From positions 1-6,976 of the forward strand of contig USLH01000119.1 of the NCBI GenBank assembly GCA_900555435.1: a stretch of 6,976 bases of DNA, given 5' to 3'. Origin of the DNA: an uncultured Oscillospiraceae bacterium (GTDB lineage Bacteria > Bacillota > Clostridia > Oscillospirales > Ruminococcaceae). This document shows, in pieces, positions 1 to 5,650 of the stretch. The position numbers were made by a program, and so were the translations under genes. The notes beneath the pieces are model-generated. The model worked only from the letters and a program-made list of their open reading frames with translations. It was not told the DNA's origin and did not search any database. Numbering within the stretch: position 1 is the first letter of the stretch; every line of letters starts with the position of its first letter.

Positions 1-1438
1 AGCCGGTCTGAGGCGGCTGGGGAACGGTGGGCTCGTCAGCAGGCTCGGAAGGAGCGGACGGCTCAGCAGGAGTTCCCTCGGGATGCTCCACGGGAACCGG
101 GATGGCGGGATCGGAAGGATTGGTGGGCTGAGAAGGCTCAGCCAGCACGGGGATCACTTCGGACTCGGTCTTGCCGCAGGTGGCGCAGGTGCGCTCCTTC
201 AGGCCGGTCTCGGTGGTGGTGGCTTCCTTCACGACTTTCCATTCGCCCCAGCGATGGGTGTGACCCACGGTGGAGGGAAGCATATCAATGGATTCCGCAT
301 GGTCAACTGTGTTGCAGCGGGTGCAGTAGATGACCTTGGTGCCGGTGGTGAACTCGGTGGGCTGGACGGTCACTTTCTCGCCCCAGACGTGCTCGGCGCA
401 GAAGGAGGGGTCAATAAAGGCATCGTCGCCGCTCTTATCGGTGTTGATCTTGGTGTCTTCACCGGTGACTTTGATGGAGCCCTTGGTGTCATCCGCATTA
501 GGGTTAGCCTTGGCCAGTTTACCATCCTTGTAGTTTGCGAGGATCACGTTGCCGGAAACGGAAGCGCCGCCCGTGACAGTGATCTGGGGGCCGTTGGGGA
601 CGTGATTAGGGTCGTCATAATAATTGACACCGACCACATCGCCTTTTACAACGGTGTTTTCGCCGGAGATGGTGGTGGTAGAGGGCTCACTGCTCCAGTT
701 CCAGGTGTAGACATCGCCGTCCAGCGTACCGCCGGTGACTTCCGCCTTGGCCCAGTTCTGGATAGCCTGCTCGGGGCTGGTGATAGTGCCGCCGGAGACG
801 TACAGCTCGCTGAAATCGTCGTTCTTCAGAGCGATGAACTGGTTCTCCATCTCACCGCCTTTGACATAGATCTTAGCGGTGTTGGAAGAATCAGTACCCA
901 TGTTGCGGATCAGAGAAGAAAAGAGACCGGTCGCTTTGATGGAAGCGTCTCCTTCGATGGTCAGGGTGCCGTGGTTGTCCACAACGTACCAGCTGTTTCC
1001 GCCGTTGTCAGAGGCAGAAGCGCCGGCTTCCTTGCTGCGGGTCAGCTTGACGGAACCGGTGAGGGTAGTGGTGCCGTTGTTGACCAGAGCGCCGCGGGCG
1101 TGAACTTCATTGTCAACGGTGCCGGAGCCCTTCAGGGTCAGCTCAGCGCCTTTTTCCACGGTGACGGTGTGCTTGCCTGCTTCATTCGTCAGGGTCACGC
1201 CGTCTTCAATGGTCAAGGTGACGGTTTTGCCGGCAGGGATGGTGACGCTTTCGGTCAGGTTGGCCGTCAGGTTCAGGTCAGTCTCGTCGACTGCAATGGC
1301 TTCCGCAATGGTCGCATAGGTGCCCTTTGCACCTCTGACGGCATCGCCTTCTGCGAAGGCTGTGAAGTTCACAGAGAACAGCGCAAAGATCAGCGAAAGG
1401 ATCAATGCAAGACTTACTTTGCCAAGTGTTCGTTTCAT
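1..1438 (-). CDS. Secreted cell-surface protein with beta-helix-like repeats and CxxC modules (3' end beyond window)
   Basis: The frame stays open from ATG at 1438 to the left edge, giving at least 479 residues with no stop. The N-terminus is a classic Sec signal peptide: MKR, a hydrophobic core, and a probable cleavage after the AFA ending at residue 29. A YATIAEAI segment (41-48) opens a long Thr/Gly-rich region (to about 330) with recurring LTIEDG, VSGGTI and VTGGTL units, typical of right-handed beta-helix surface proteins. Next come two related modules: C347/W352 with CTRC (372-375), and HTHRWGEW (393-400) with CATC (418-421). This zinc-ribbon-like arrangement is common in Clostridia exoproteins. 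Residues 435-479 are a Pro/Glu/Thr-rich stalk ending in PPQTG, which suggests a wall or membrane anchor just outside the window. An AAGGAAG ribosome binding site (1446-1452) lies 7 bases before the ATG. The exact function is unknown; adhesion or envelope display is inferred. Confidence 0.88.
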   Translation of the reverse strand, partial: MKRTLGKVSLALILSLIFALFSVNFTAFAEGDAVRGAKGTYATIAEAIAVDETDLNLTANLTESVTIPAGKTVTLTIEDGVTLTNEAGKHTVTVEKGAELTLKGSGTVDNEVHARGALVNNGTTTLTGSVKLTRSKEAGASASDNGGNSWYVVDNHGTLTIEGDASIKATGLFSSLIRNMGTDSSNTAKIYVKGGEMENQFIALKNDDFSELYVSGGTITSPEQAIQNWAKAEVTGGTLDGDVYTWNWSSEPSTTTISGENTVVKGDVVGVNYYDDPNHVPNGPQITVTGGASVSGNVILANYKDGKLAKANPNADDTKGSIKVTGEDTKINTDKSGDDAFIDPSFCAEHVWGEKVTVQPTEFTTGTKVIYCTRCNTVDHAESIDMLPSTVGHTHRWGEWKVVKEATTTETGLKERTCATCGKTESEVIPVLAEPSQPTNPSDPAIPVPVEHPEGTPAEPSAPSEPADEPTVPQPPQTG

Positions 1439-1469
1439 AAGAAAACTTCCTTTCTCATAATAAGCGGCG

Positions 1470-1493
1470 GGGGCGGTATTTACCGGTGGCCCC
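1470..1493 (-). other. 5'-UTR hairpin of the surface-protein gene
   Basis: Read on the minus strand, the leader can fold as GGGG, a short internal bulge, CGGT, loop AAAT, ACCG, one unpaired C, then CCCC. It lies between the predicted transcription start (about 1507) and the ribosome binding site at 1446-1452. No U-tract follows, so it is not an intrinsic terminator. It may stabilise the mRNA or bind a regulator; this is inference from pairing only. Confidence 0.35.
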
Positions 1494-1513
1494 AACGGTT
1501 TGCTTACAAACTA

Positions 1514-1542
1514 AATATAGCACGGATGTTCTAAATTTACAA
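1514..1542 (-). promoter_or_regulatory. Predicted sigma-A promoter of the surface-protein gene
   Basis: On the minus strand, TTGTAA (1542-1537) is followed by a 17-base spacer and TATATT (1519-1514). A TG dinucleotide one base upstream of the hexamer (1522-1521) makes it an extended -10. The predicted transcript starts near 1507, leaving a leader of about 70 bases. The assignment rests on the consensus match and optimal spacing. Confidence 0.55.
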
Positions 1543-1580
1543 GCGATAAAATGTACAAAAATGATAGTTTACAACTGTAA
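1536..1580. repeat. TNTACAA direct repeats at 16-base period and a TTACA-AC-TGTAA palindrome
   Basis: TTTACAA (1536-1542), TGTACAA (1552-1558) and TTTACAA (1568-1574) start exactly 16 bases apart. A related CTTACAA lies at 1503-1509, near the predicted transcription start. The third copy is part of the perfect interrupted palindrome TTACA-AC-TGTAA (1569-1580). The array overlaps the -35 element and extends upstream of it, where an activator or repressor would be expected to bind. The region is AT-rich, so chance similarity is possible. Confidence 0.35.
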
Positions 1581-1655
1581 CGTTTTCAGCTTCCTTGCAC
1601 GATATGGAAAATTGATGAAAATCTAACCGGTCAATCGTTAAAAAATGCAAACAAT

Positions 1656-1690
1656 CAAAAAGCAGGCAGACCATAACGGCCTGCCTGCTT
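1656..1690 (-). terminator. Intrinsic terminator of the araC-type regulator/dehydrogenase operon
   Basis: AGCAGGCAG (1661-1669) pairs perfectly with CTGCCTGCT (1681-1689), with a further CC/GG pair towards the loop. On the minus strand the stem is followed at once by TTTTT and more T-rich sequence. It starts 14 bases beyond the dehydrogenase stop at 1704 and separates that unit from the surface-protein gene. Confidence 0.9.
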
Positions 1691-1703
1691 TCGAGGGGAG
1701 AGA

Positions 1704-2768
1704 TCAGTCTTCAAAAACAACTTCCCGATGCTGCTCGGCGGAGTCGTAGATGCCCTGCATGATCTTGGAAGTGAGGACAGCGTAGTCGATGTGAGAGGGG
1801 AGCTTCTCGCCGGAGCGGACGCAACGGACGAAGGAGTCGATCTCGGTCTGGAAATGAGGACGGGAGGTGTATTCGGGGGTAGAGGTGAAGAGTGCGCCGT
1901 CCTTGGAGGTGTAAAGGGTGAAGTTCTGACCGTACTGGAGACGGATGCCGCCCTTATCGCCCATGAAGTCGATGTAGCACTCGTTTTCATTGATGTTCTG
2001 GGCCCATGCGCCGTGAACGGTGATGACGGGGCCGGCGGTGCGGACCAGAGCAGTGACGGAGTCGTCAACGTCGTAGGTTCCGTCGTACTTGGGGGGGCCT
2101 GCCCACATGCTGGTGTAGACGTAGTTCTTCATGTCCTTGCCCAGCTTGCAGAAGGTCTCGCCGGAAACGGTCTTGGGGGCGGGGTCGCCGCAGCAGTACA
2201 TGACAATGTCCAGATAATGGACACCCCAGTCGATCAGGGAGCCGCCGCCTGCTACTGCCTTGGTGGTGAAGTCGCCGCCAAGCCCGGGGATGGAGCGGAA
2301 CGCACGGAAGCTGGCGTAGACGTGGTAGACTTCGCCCAGCTCGCCGCTGTCGATGATGCGCTTGATGACGTTGACGCCGTCATTGAAGCGGTTGACAACG
2401 CCGATGTTTAAGACCTTGCCGGTTTCGTGCTGGACCTTCTGCATTTCCAGCGCCTCGGGATAGGTGCGGGCAGCAGGCTTCTCGCAGAGAACGTTCTTGC
2501 CGGCACGGAGGGCATCGATGGCGATGACGGAGTGCATCCGGTTGGGGGTGCAGACGGAGACCGCTTCGATCTCGGGATCGTTCAGGGCGACGTGGTAGTC
2601 CTCGATGGCGGTGCCGCAGCCGTACTTTTCAACGGCGGCTTTCGCACGCTCGGGGATGATGTCGCAGAAATACTTGATCTCTGCGTCGGGATTGTTCATG
2701 TAGGACGGGATGTGGGCGTTGTTGGCAATGGTGCCGCAGCCGATCACCGCAACTTTGACTTTGCTCAT
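1704..2768 (-). CDS. Gfo/Idh/MocA family NAD(P)-dependent oxidoreductase
   Basis: A 354-residue protein of the usual length for this sugar and inositol dehydrogenase family. The N-terminal Rossmann domain (about 1-125) carries the dinucleotide motif G10-C-G12-T-I-A15, an acidic residue D36 in the FCDI segment that favours NAD over NADP, and the family EKP motif at E96-K97-P98 with the catalytic lysine K97. The C-terminal alpha/beta domain contains AGGGSLIDWGVHYLD (173-187); D180 and H184 are the expected catalytic pair. Such enzymes oxidise or epimerise a hydroxyl group on sugars, polyols or amino sugars in the cytoplasm; the substrate is not evident here. An AGGAGGT ribosome binding site (2775-2781) sits 6 bases before the ATG, inside the 23-base gap from the upstream regulator gene. 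The two are therefore co-transcribed, and the regulator probably controls this enzyme. Confidence 0.95.
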   Translation of the reverse strand: MSKVKVAVIGCGTIANNAHIPSYMNNPDAEIKYFCDIIPERAKAAVEKYGCGTAIEDYHVALNDPEIEAVSVCTPNRMHSVIAIDALRAGKNVLCEKPAARTYPEALEMQKVQHETGKVLNIGVVNRFNDGVNVIKRIIDSGELGEVYHVYASFRAFRSIPGLGGDFTTKAVAGGGSLIDWGVHYLDIVMYCCGDPAPKTVSGETFCKLGKDMKNYVYTSMWAGPPKYDGTYDVDDSVTALVRTAGPVITVHGAWAQNINENECYIDFMGDKGGIRLQYGQNFTLYTSKDGALFTSTPEYTSRPHFQTEIDSFVRCVRSGEKLPSHIDYAVLTSKIMQGIYDSAEQHREVVFED

Positions 2769-2791
2769 GGTGGAACCTCCTGATTTTCAAT

Positions 2792-3721
2792 CTAATCTGA
2801 GCGGGTCTCCCCGCCGGATGACTTGTTTGCATCTCCTTCCGTGCGAAGACGGCGGAGATATTCGGTAGGCGGGATGTCCATGACCCGCCGGAAGGCTTTG
2901 CTGAAGGACTGCAGGGTGTCGTATCCCAGCCGCATGGCGATCTGGGTCACGCTGTAGCGCCCGGTCTTCATCAGCTCGATGCCCGCTTCCACTTTTTTGC
3001 GGGTCAGGTAGCTCTGAAGGGTCTCGCCGGTGCGCTCCCTGAAAAGATGGGAAAGATAGCTGCCGGAATACCCTAAGGCGTTTGCAATCTCCCGCACCTC
3101 GCCGATGTCGGAAGCGTGGGCCTCGATGTAACGGATGGCACTGTAGACGGTGCTGCCGGCTGTATCCGAAGCCTTTAAGGGAAGATAAGCTTTCTGGGGC
3201 ACGTCCCGGAAATTCCGGTAGGTGAGCACCAGTACCTCGCAGAGAAGACTTTCGATGGCCAGCTGGGAGCAGGTGCCGCCGGTGTAAAACTCATTGATGA
3301 GCCGCAGGAAGGGCGCCCGGACATCAAACCGGTCCTTGACCAGCCGAACTTCGCCCAACGCTTCAAAAAAGCGGCTCAATGCGGCATAGTCCCCGTCCAG
3401 CCGGTCGTCTAAAAGAAATCCAAGATAAAGGTACCGCAGATCCTCCCTGGGATCCGAATAGATGGCGTGGACATCGGCTACCTGATTGAGGAAAAGGTCG
3501 CCGGCTTCTACGGGAACGGTCTTCCCGTTGCACTCAAAGACACCTTTTCCGGAAACAATGTAGCTGATCTCTGCACAGGGCTGGTTGTGCCGGGGAACCT
3601 CATAACCGGGGCTGCACTGCAGCTCTCCGATCTGATAAAGCCGGATGAAGCCGAAGCGTTTGGACTCCGGTATGTTGTTATTGAAATGATAGACTTTCCC
3701 GAAGCGGTCTGCATCCCGCAC
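2792..3721 (-). CDS. AraC family transcriptional regulator with N-terminal cupin-like sensor domain
   Basis: About 309 residues from the preferred GTG start at 3721. The N-terminal half has a cupin-like ligand-binding region: PRHNQP near 43-48, then EISYIVSGKG and a GDLFLN turn. The C-terminal AraC DNA-binding domain has two helix-turn-helix units, near 206-231 (IANALGYSGSYLSHLFRERTG) and 257-288, the second ending in the family signature GYDTLQSFSKAFRR...IPPTEYLR. The usual Gly before the Pro pair is Asp here. The open frame extends to a TTG at 3736, but that start has no ribosome binding site and would lie about 2 bases from the predicted transcript start. GTG 3721 has GGGGGTGA upstream. 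The gene is followed by a dehydrogenase after 23 bases. It likely responds to a sugar or derivative; activation of its own operon is inferred from context. Confidence 0.93.
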   Translation of the reverse strand: MRDADRFGKVYHFNNNIPESKRFGFIRLYQIGELQCSPGYEVPRHNQPCAEISYIVSGKGVFECNGKTVPVEAGDLFLNQVADVHAIYSDPREDLRYLYLGFLLDDRLDGDYAALSRFFEALGEVRLVKDRFDVRAPFLRLINEFYTGGTCSQLAIESLLCEVLVLTYRNFRDVPQKAYLPLKASDTAGSTVYSAIRYIEAHASDIGEVREIANALGYSGSYLSHLFRERTGETLQSYLTRKKVEAGIELMKTGRYSVTQIAMRLGYDTLQSFSKAFRRVMDIPPTEYLRRLRTEGDANKSSGGETRSD

Positions 3722-3726
3722 AATGG

Positions 3727-3734
3727 TCACCCCC
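3727..3734 (-). promoter_or_regulatory. Ribosome binding site that decides the AraC-type regulator start
   Basis: On the minus strand GGGGGTGA differs from the ideal GGAGGTGA at one position and is 5 bases (8 from the G-run) before GTG 3721. The longer TTG start at 3736 overlaps this element and has no Shine-Dalgarno of its own. Confidence 0.6.
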
Positions 3735-3737
3735 AAT

Positions 3738-3760
3738 TGCTTCCATTATACACGAAAGCA
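3738..3760. promoter_or_regulatory. Inverted repeat straddling the -10 box (operator candidate)
   Basis: TGCTTCC (3738-3744) and GAAAGCA (3754-3760) are inverted copies matching at 6 of 7 positions, separated by 9 bases that contain the TATAAT element. A bound protein would block polymerase, so a repressor site is plausible. The binding protein is unknown; AraC-type proteins more often use direct repeats. Confidence 0.35.
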
Positions 3761-3773
3761 GGGGGAAAGGCAA
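3745..3773 (-). promoter_or_regulatory. Predicted sigma-A promoter of the regulator/dehydrogenase operon
   Basis: On the minus strand, TTGCCT (3773-3768), a 17-base spacer and a perfect TATAAT (3750-3745) lie in the 52-base gap between the upstream oxidoreductase-like gene and the regulator. The predicted start is near 3738, giving a leader of about 17 bases to GTG 3721. No terminator is seen after the upstream gene, so read-through into this operon is also possible. Confidence 0.7.
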
Positions 3774-3788
3774 CGGGAGACGGAAAAA

Positions 3789-4646
3789 TCAGTCATCAAT
3801 GTCCACCCATTCGCCGGGCTTTTCCTCGGCCTTGTGGGCGGCTTCAATCATGGCCATGACGGAGATGGTCTCGCTCTTGTCCACGGCGCCCTCGCCGGTC
3901 TCAAAGAAGTGGACCATTCCGGCGATGAAGCGGTCGAAGTGGCCGGAAGCATCGGGAATCTGGAACATGGAGCCGTCGGTGTAGCGGACGGTGACCATAT
4001 AGGGGGTGGGGCCGCTCCAGCCGAAGAGGCTGGCGGATGCAGCTTTGTCTCCGTCAAAGGTGAAGAGGTAGCTGGCAACTTCGCCGGCTTTGATGTACAT
4101 CACCTTCCGGGCGGGGGCCTTCATGATCATGGCAAGGGGCTCGAACTGGTGGACCAGATAGTTCTCCGGCAGGCCGGGGCCGTAGGTCAGAAGAAAGCTG
4201 GGCTCCTTTTCGGGGAGGTCGTCAAACTGCTCAGCGTAGCGGAGAGCGGAGGAGGAGTAAACGGGGGTGTGGTACTCTTCCGCTAAAGCGAATAAGTCCC
4301 GGGCAATCTGCGCCGTGGGGGCAAAGGTCTTGTCAACGTAGACCCGCTTCCCGGAGCGGAGGGGCTTCTGGCACAGTTCCCAGTGCATCTCGGGGTTGTC
4401 GGGGGAGAGGACGATCAGGCAGTCACTCTTTTCAATGACCTCGTCGATGGTCATGCAGCGCTCCAGCCCCAGATCCTTGCACCACTGCTCGGTGGTGCGG
4501 CCGCCCTTGGGGGAGTCAATATGGCCGTAGGCGTAAACGGCGGCGGCTTTCCCGCCGGAAGCCTTGCGGATGAACTCCGGGTAGTTGTTGGCGTGCCACT
4601 CGTCGAGGTAATAATCAATGAAACCGATCTTGATGATTTCGGACAT
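3789..4646 (-). CDS. Divergent Gfo/Idh/MocA-like oxidoreductase lacking the canonical nucleotide-binding glycines
   Basis: A 285-residue protein, shorter than typical family members (about 330-390). The first beta strand, IIKIGFIDYYLDEWHANNYPEF (4-25 region), occupies the place of the Rossmann motif but has no GxGxxG/A. The later pattern is family-like: a hypothetical dehydrogenase segment SDCLIVLSPDNPEMHWELC (about 74-92) followed by SGKRVYVDKTFAPT (98-111), where D105-K106-T107 replaces the usual EKP and K106 is the candidate catalytic lysine. A C-terminal alpha/beta half follows, but the GGGxxxDxGxH motif of the canonical neighbour is missing. The ATG at 4646 has AGGAGG (4654-4659) 7 bases upstream. 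It lies upstream of the regulator and second dehydrogenase on the same strand, suggesting a related sugar or polyol substrate. It may bind its cofactor differently or not act as a dehydrogenase. Family assignment is moderate, substrate unknown. Confidence 0.85.
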   Translation of the reverse strand: MSEIIKIGFIDYYLDEWHANNYPEFIRKASGGKAAAVYAYGHIDSPKGGRTTEQWCKDLGLERCMTIDEVIEKSDCLIVLSPDNPEMHWELCQKPLRSGKRVYVDKTFAPTAQIARDLFALAEEYHTPVYSSSALRYAEQFDDLPEKEPSFLLTYGPGLPENYLVHQFEPLAMIMKAPARKVMYIKAGEVASYLFTFDGDKAASASLFGWSGPTPYMVTVRYTDGSMFQIPDASGHFDRFIAGMVHFFETGEGAVDKSETISVMAMIEAAHKAEEKPGEWVDIDD

Positions 4647-4674
4647 AAATACTCCTCCTGTCGGATAAGATTCC

Positions 4675-4702
4675 GATGATTTTGGACAAGACCATCATAA
4701 TC
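4675..4702. promoter_or_regulatory. Imperfect inverted repeat over the -10 of the divergent oxidoreductase gene
   Basis: Arms 4675-4685 and 4692-4702 match as inverted copies at 8 of 11 positions across a 6-base spacer. The right arm covers the -10 hexamer. Flanking it, ATTCCGAT occurs twice as a direct repeat (4670-4677 and 4704-4711), and TCGGA-N6-TCCGA (4661-4676) is a further small inverted repeat. Together these suggest a regulator-binding region. Confidence 0.3.
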
Positions 4703-4722
4703 CATTCCGATAAAAAATACAA
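4694..4722 (-). promoter_or_regulatory. Predicted promoter of the divergent oxidoreductase gene
   Basis: On the minus strand, TTGTAT (4722-4717), a 17-base spacer and TATGAT (4699-4694, five of six matches to TATAAT). The start would fall near 4687, about 40 bases before the ATG at 4646. The -35 is weak beyond TTG, which fits an activator-dependent or repressed promoter. Confidence 0.45.
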
Positions 4723-4796
4723 GCCGGAATCTTTGAACCCGCTGGTCTGAAATTGCGGTCTTTCTATAGGAGAAGGTGGCTTTTTCGGATGGGTTA

Positions 4797-4805
4797 TGTT
4801 AAAAT
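4797..4805 (+). promoter_or_regulatory. Predicted extended -10 promoter of the acetyltransferase gene
   Basis: TG-T-TAAAAT has the extended -10 form (TGn followed by a hexamer with five of six matches to TATAAT). No good -35 lies 16-18 bases upstream. The transcript would start near 4812, leaving about 23 bases before the ATG at 4835, with an AAGGAG ribosome binding site at 4821-4826. Confidence 0.4.
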
Positions 4806-4834
4806 GAAAGCAGAACCGGAAAGGAGCGGATCAT

Positions 4835-5611
4835 ATGAACCAGAAGGAGCAGATCTTGAAGATCGCAGAGGATCTTTCCAGTCTTGGGGTAAAGCCCGGA
4901 GATGTTTTATTCACCCATTCGTCGTTAAGCTCCATGGGAAAGGTGGAGGGCGGCTGCGAGACCGTCATCCGGGGGATGGAGGAAGCCGTCGGAGGCGAAG
5001 GAACGCTGCTGTTCCCGGCGTTTACCTTCGACGTATGCACAAAGCCGCCGTATTACTTTTCCTATGAAAATTCCCGCTGCTGCGTAGGGGCAATCCCGGA
5101 ATATTTCCGCACCCGGAGGGGCAGCATCCGCAGCATCCATCCCTCCCACTCCGTATCCGCTTCCGGAAAGCGGGCGGAGGAGCTGACGAAATTCCATATC
5201 CTCGATCACACGCCGGTAGGGGAGCATTCGCCTCTTTCCCTGCTGCCGAAGGCAGGCGGGAAGGTGCTGATGCTGGGCTGCGGCATGAACCCCAACACCT
5301 CCATGCACGGGGTAGAGGAGCTGGTGAACTGCCCCTACAACCTGACAAAAGAGACGGTGACCTATACGCTGGATCTGGGAAACGGCGACGTCCGGAAGAC
5401 GGAACACTACCAGCATTGGTTCTGGAAGCGGTGGATCCAGCGGTATGACCGGCTGGAGGCCCTGCTGCCGGAAGAGGTGCTCCGGAAAGGGAAGGTTCTG
5501 GAAGCGGACTGCTTCCTGATGGATGCGGAAAAAATGTGGGCGATTGCCGCAGCGAAGATGCGGGAGGATCCTCATTATTTCGTGGACAGGGATCCGGAAA
5601 ACCGGGAATAA
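4835..5611 (+). CDS. AAC(3) family (Antibiotic_NAT) N-acetyltransferase
   Basis: 258 residues, close to the usual 260-290 of this acetyl-CoA-dependent family, which includes AAC(3) aminoglycoside 3-N-acetyltransferases and Bacillus YokD-like proteins. Visible family landmarks in order: VLFTHSSLSSMG (24-35), GTLLFPAFTF (56-65), HPSHSVSASG (102-111), HTPVGEHSPLSLL (125-137), GGKVLMLGCG (141-150) and TSMHGVEE (155-162). The last corresponds to the TSLHLAE-type catalytic region of AAC(3) enzymes, with H158 and E161. No signal peptide or membrane segment is seen, so it is cytoplasmic. AAGGAG lies 8 bases before the ATG. The gene is divergent from the oxidoreductase block and followed after a short gap by a HAD-GNAT fusion gene on the same strand, probably co-transcribed. 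Many chromosomal family members do not confer resistance and have unknown amine substrates, so an aminoglycoside target is not established. Confidence 0.93.
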   Translation: MNQKEQILKIAEDLSSLGVKPGDVLFTHSSLSSMGKVEGGCETVIRGMEEAVGGEGTLLFPAFTFDVCTKPPYYFSYENSRCCVGAIPEYFRTRRGSIRSIHPSHSVSASGKRAEELTKFHILDHTPVGEHSPLSLLPKAGGKVLMLGCGMNPNTSMHGVEELVNCPYNLTKETVTYTLDLGNGDVRKTEHYQHWFWKRWIQRYDRLEALLPEEVLRKGKVLEADCFLMDAEKMWAIAAAKMREDPHYFVDRDPENRE

Positions 5612-5614
5612 ACC

Positions 5615-5636
5615 GTATAATTGGTAGAATTTATAC
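5615..5636. repeat. GTATAA-N10-TTATAC inverted repeat between the two plus-strand genes
   Basis: Perfect 6-base arms at 5615-5620 and 5631-5636 lie just after the acetyltransferase stop (5609-5611) and before the preferred start of the next gene. The left arm includes TATAAT (5616-5621), which could be a -10, but no convincing -35 is found. It may be an internal promoter or operator, or chance in a short AT-rich gap. Confidence 0.25.
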
Positions 5637-5650
5637 AGATTGGAATGAAA

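Noticed and set aside
83..1534. Long plus-strand open frame (483 codons) opposite the surface-protein gene
   Set aside because: It is codon-aligned antisense to the surface-protein frame, is dominated by Gly/Ala/Val/Asp from mirrored codons, and has no ribosome binding site or domain. The minus frame has a signal peptide and clear modules.
1728..2783. Two plus-strand open frames opposite the canonical dehydrogenase
   Set aside because: Mirror frames of a GC-rich gene with a complete, motif-bearing reading on the minus strand.
3723..4286. Plus-strand open frame opposite the divergent oxidoreductase and regulator promoter
   Set aside because: Gly/Val-rich mirror composition with no ribosome site; it would cover a well-formed minus-strand promoter.
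4835..5611. Calling the AAC(3)-family gene an aminoglycoside resistance determinant
   Set aside because: Family membership is clear, but no mobile element or resistance context is present and many chromosomal members have no resistance activity.
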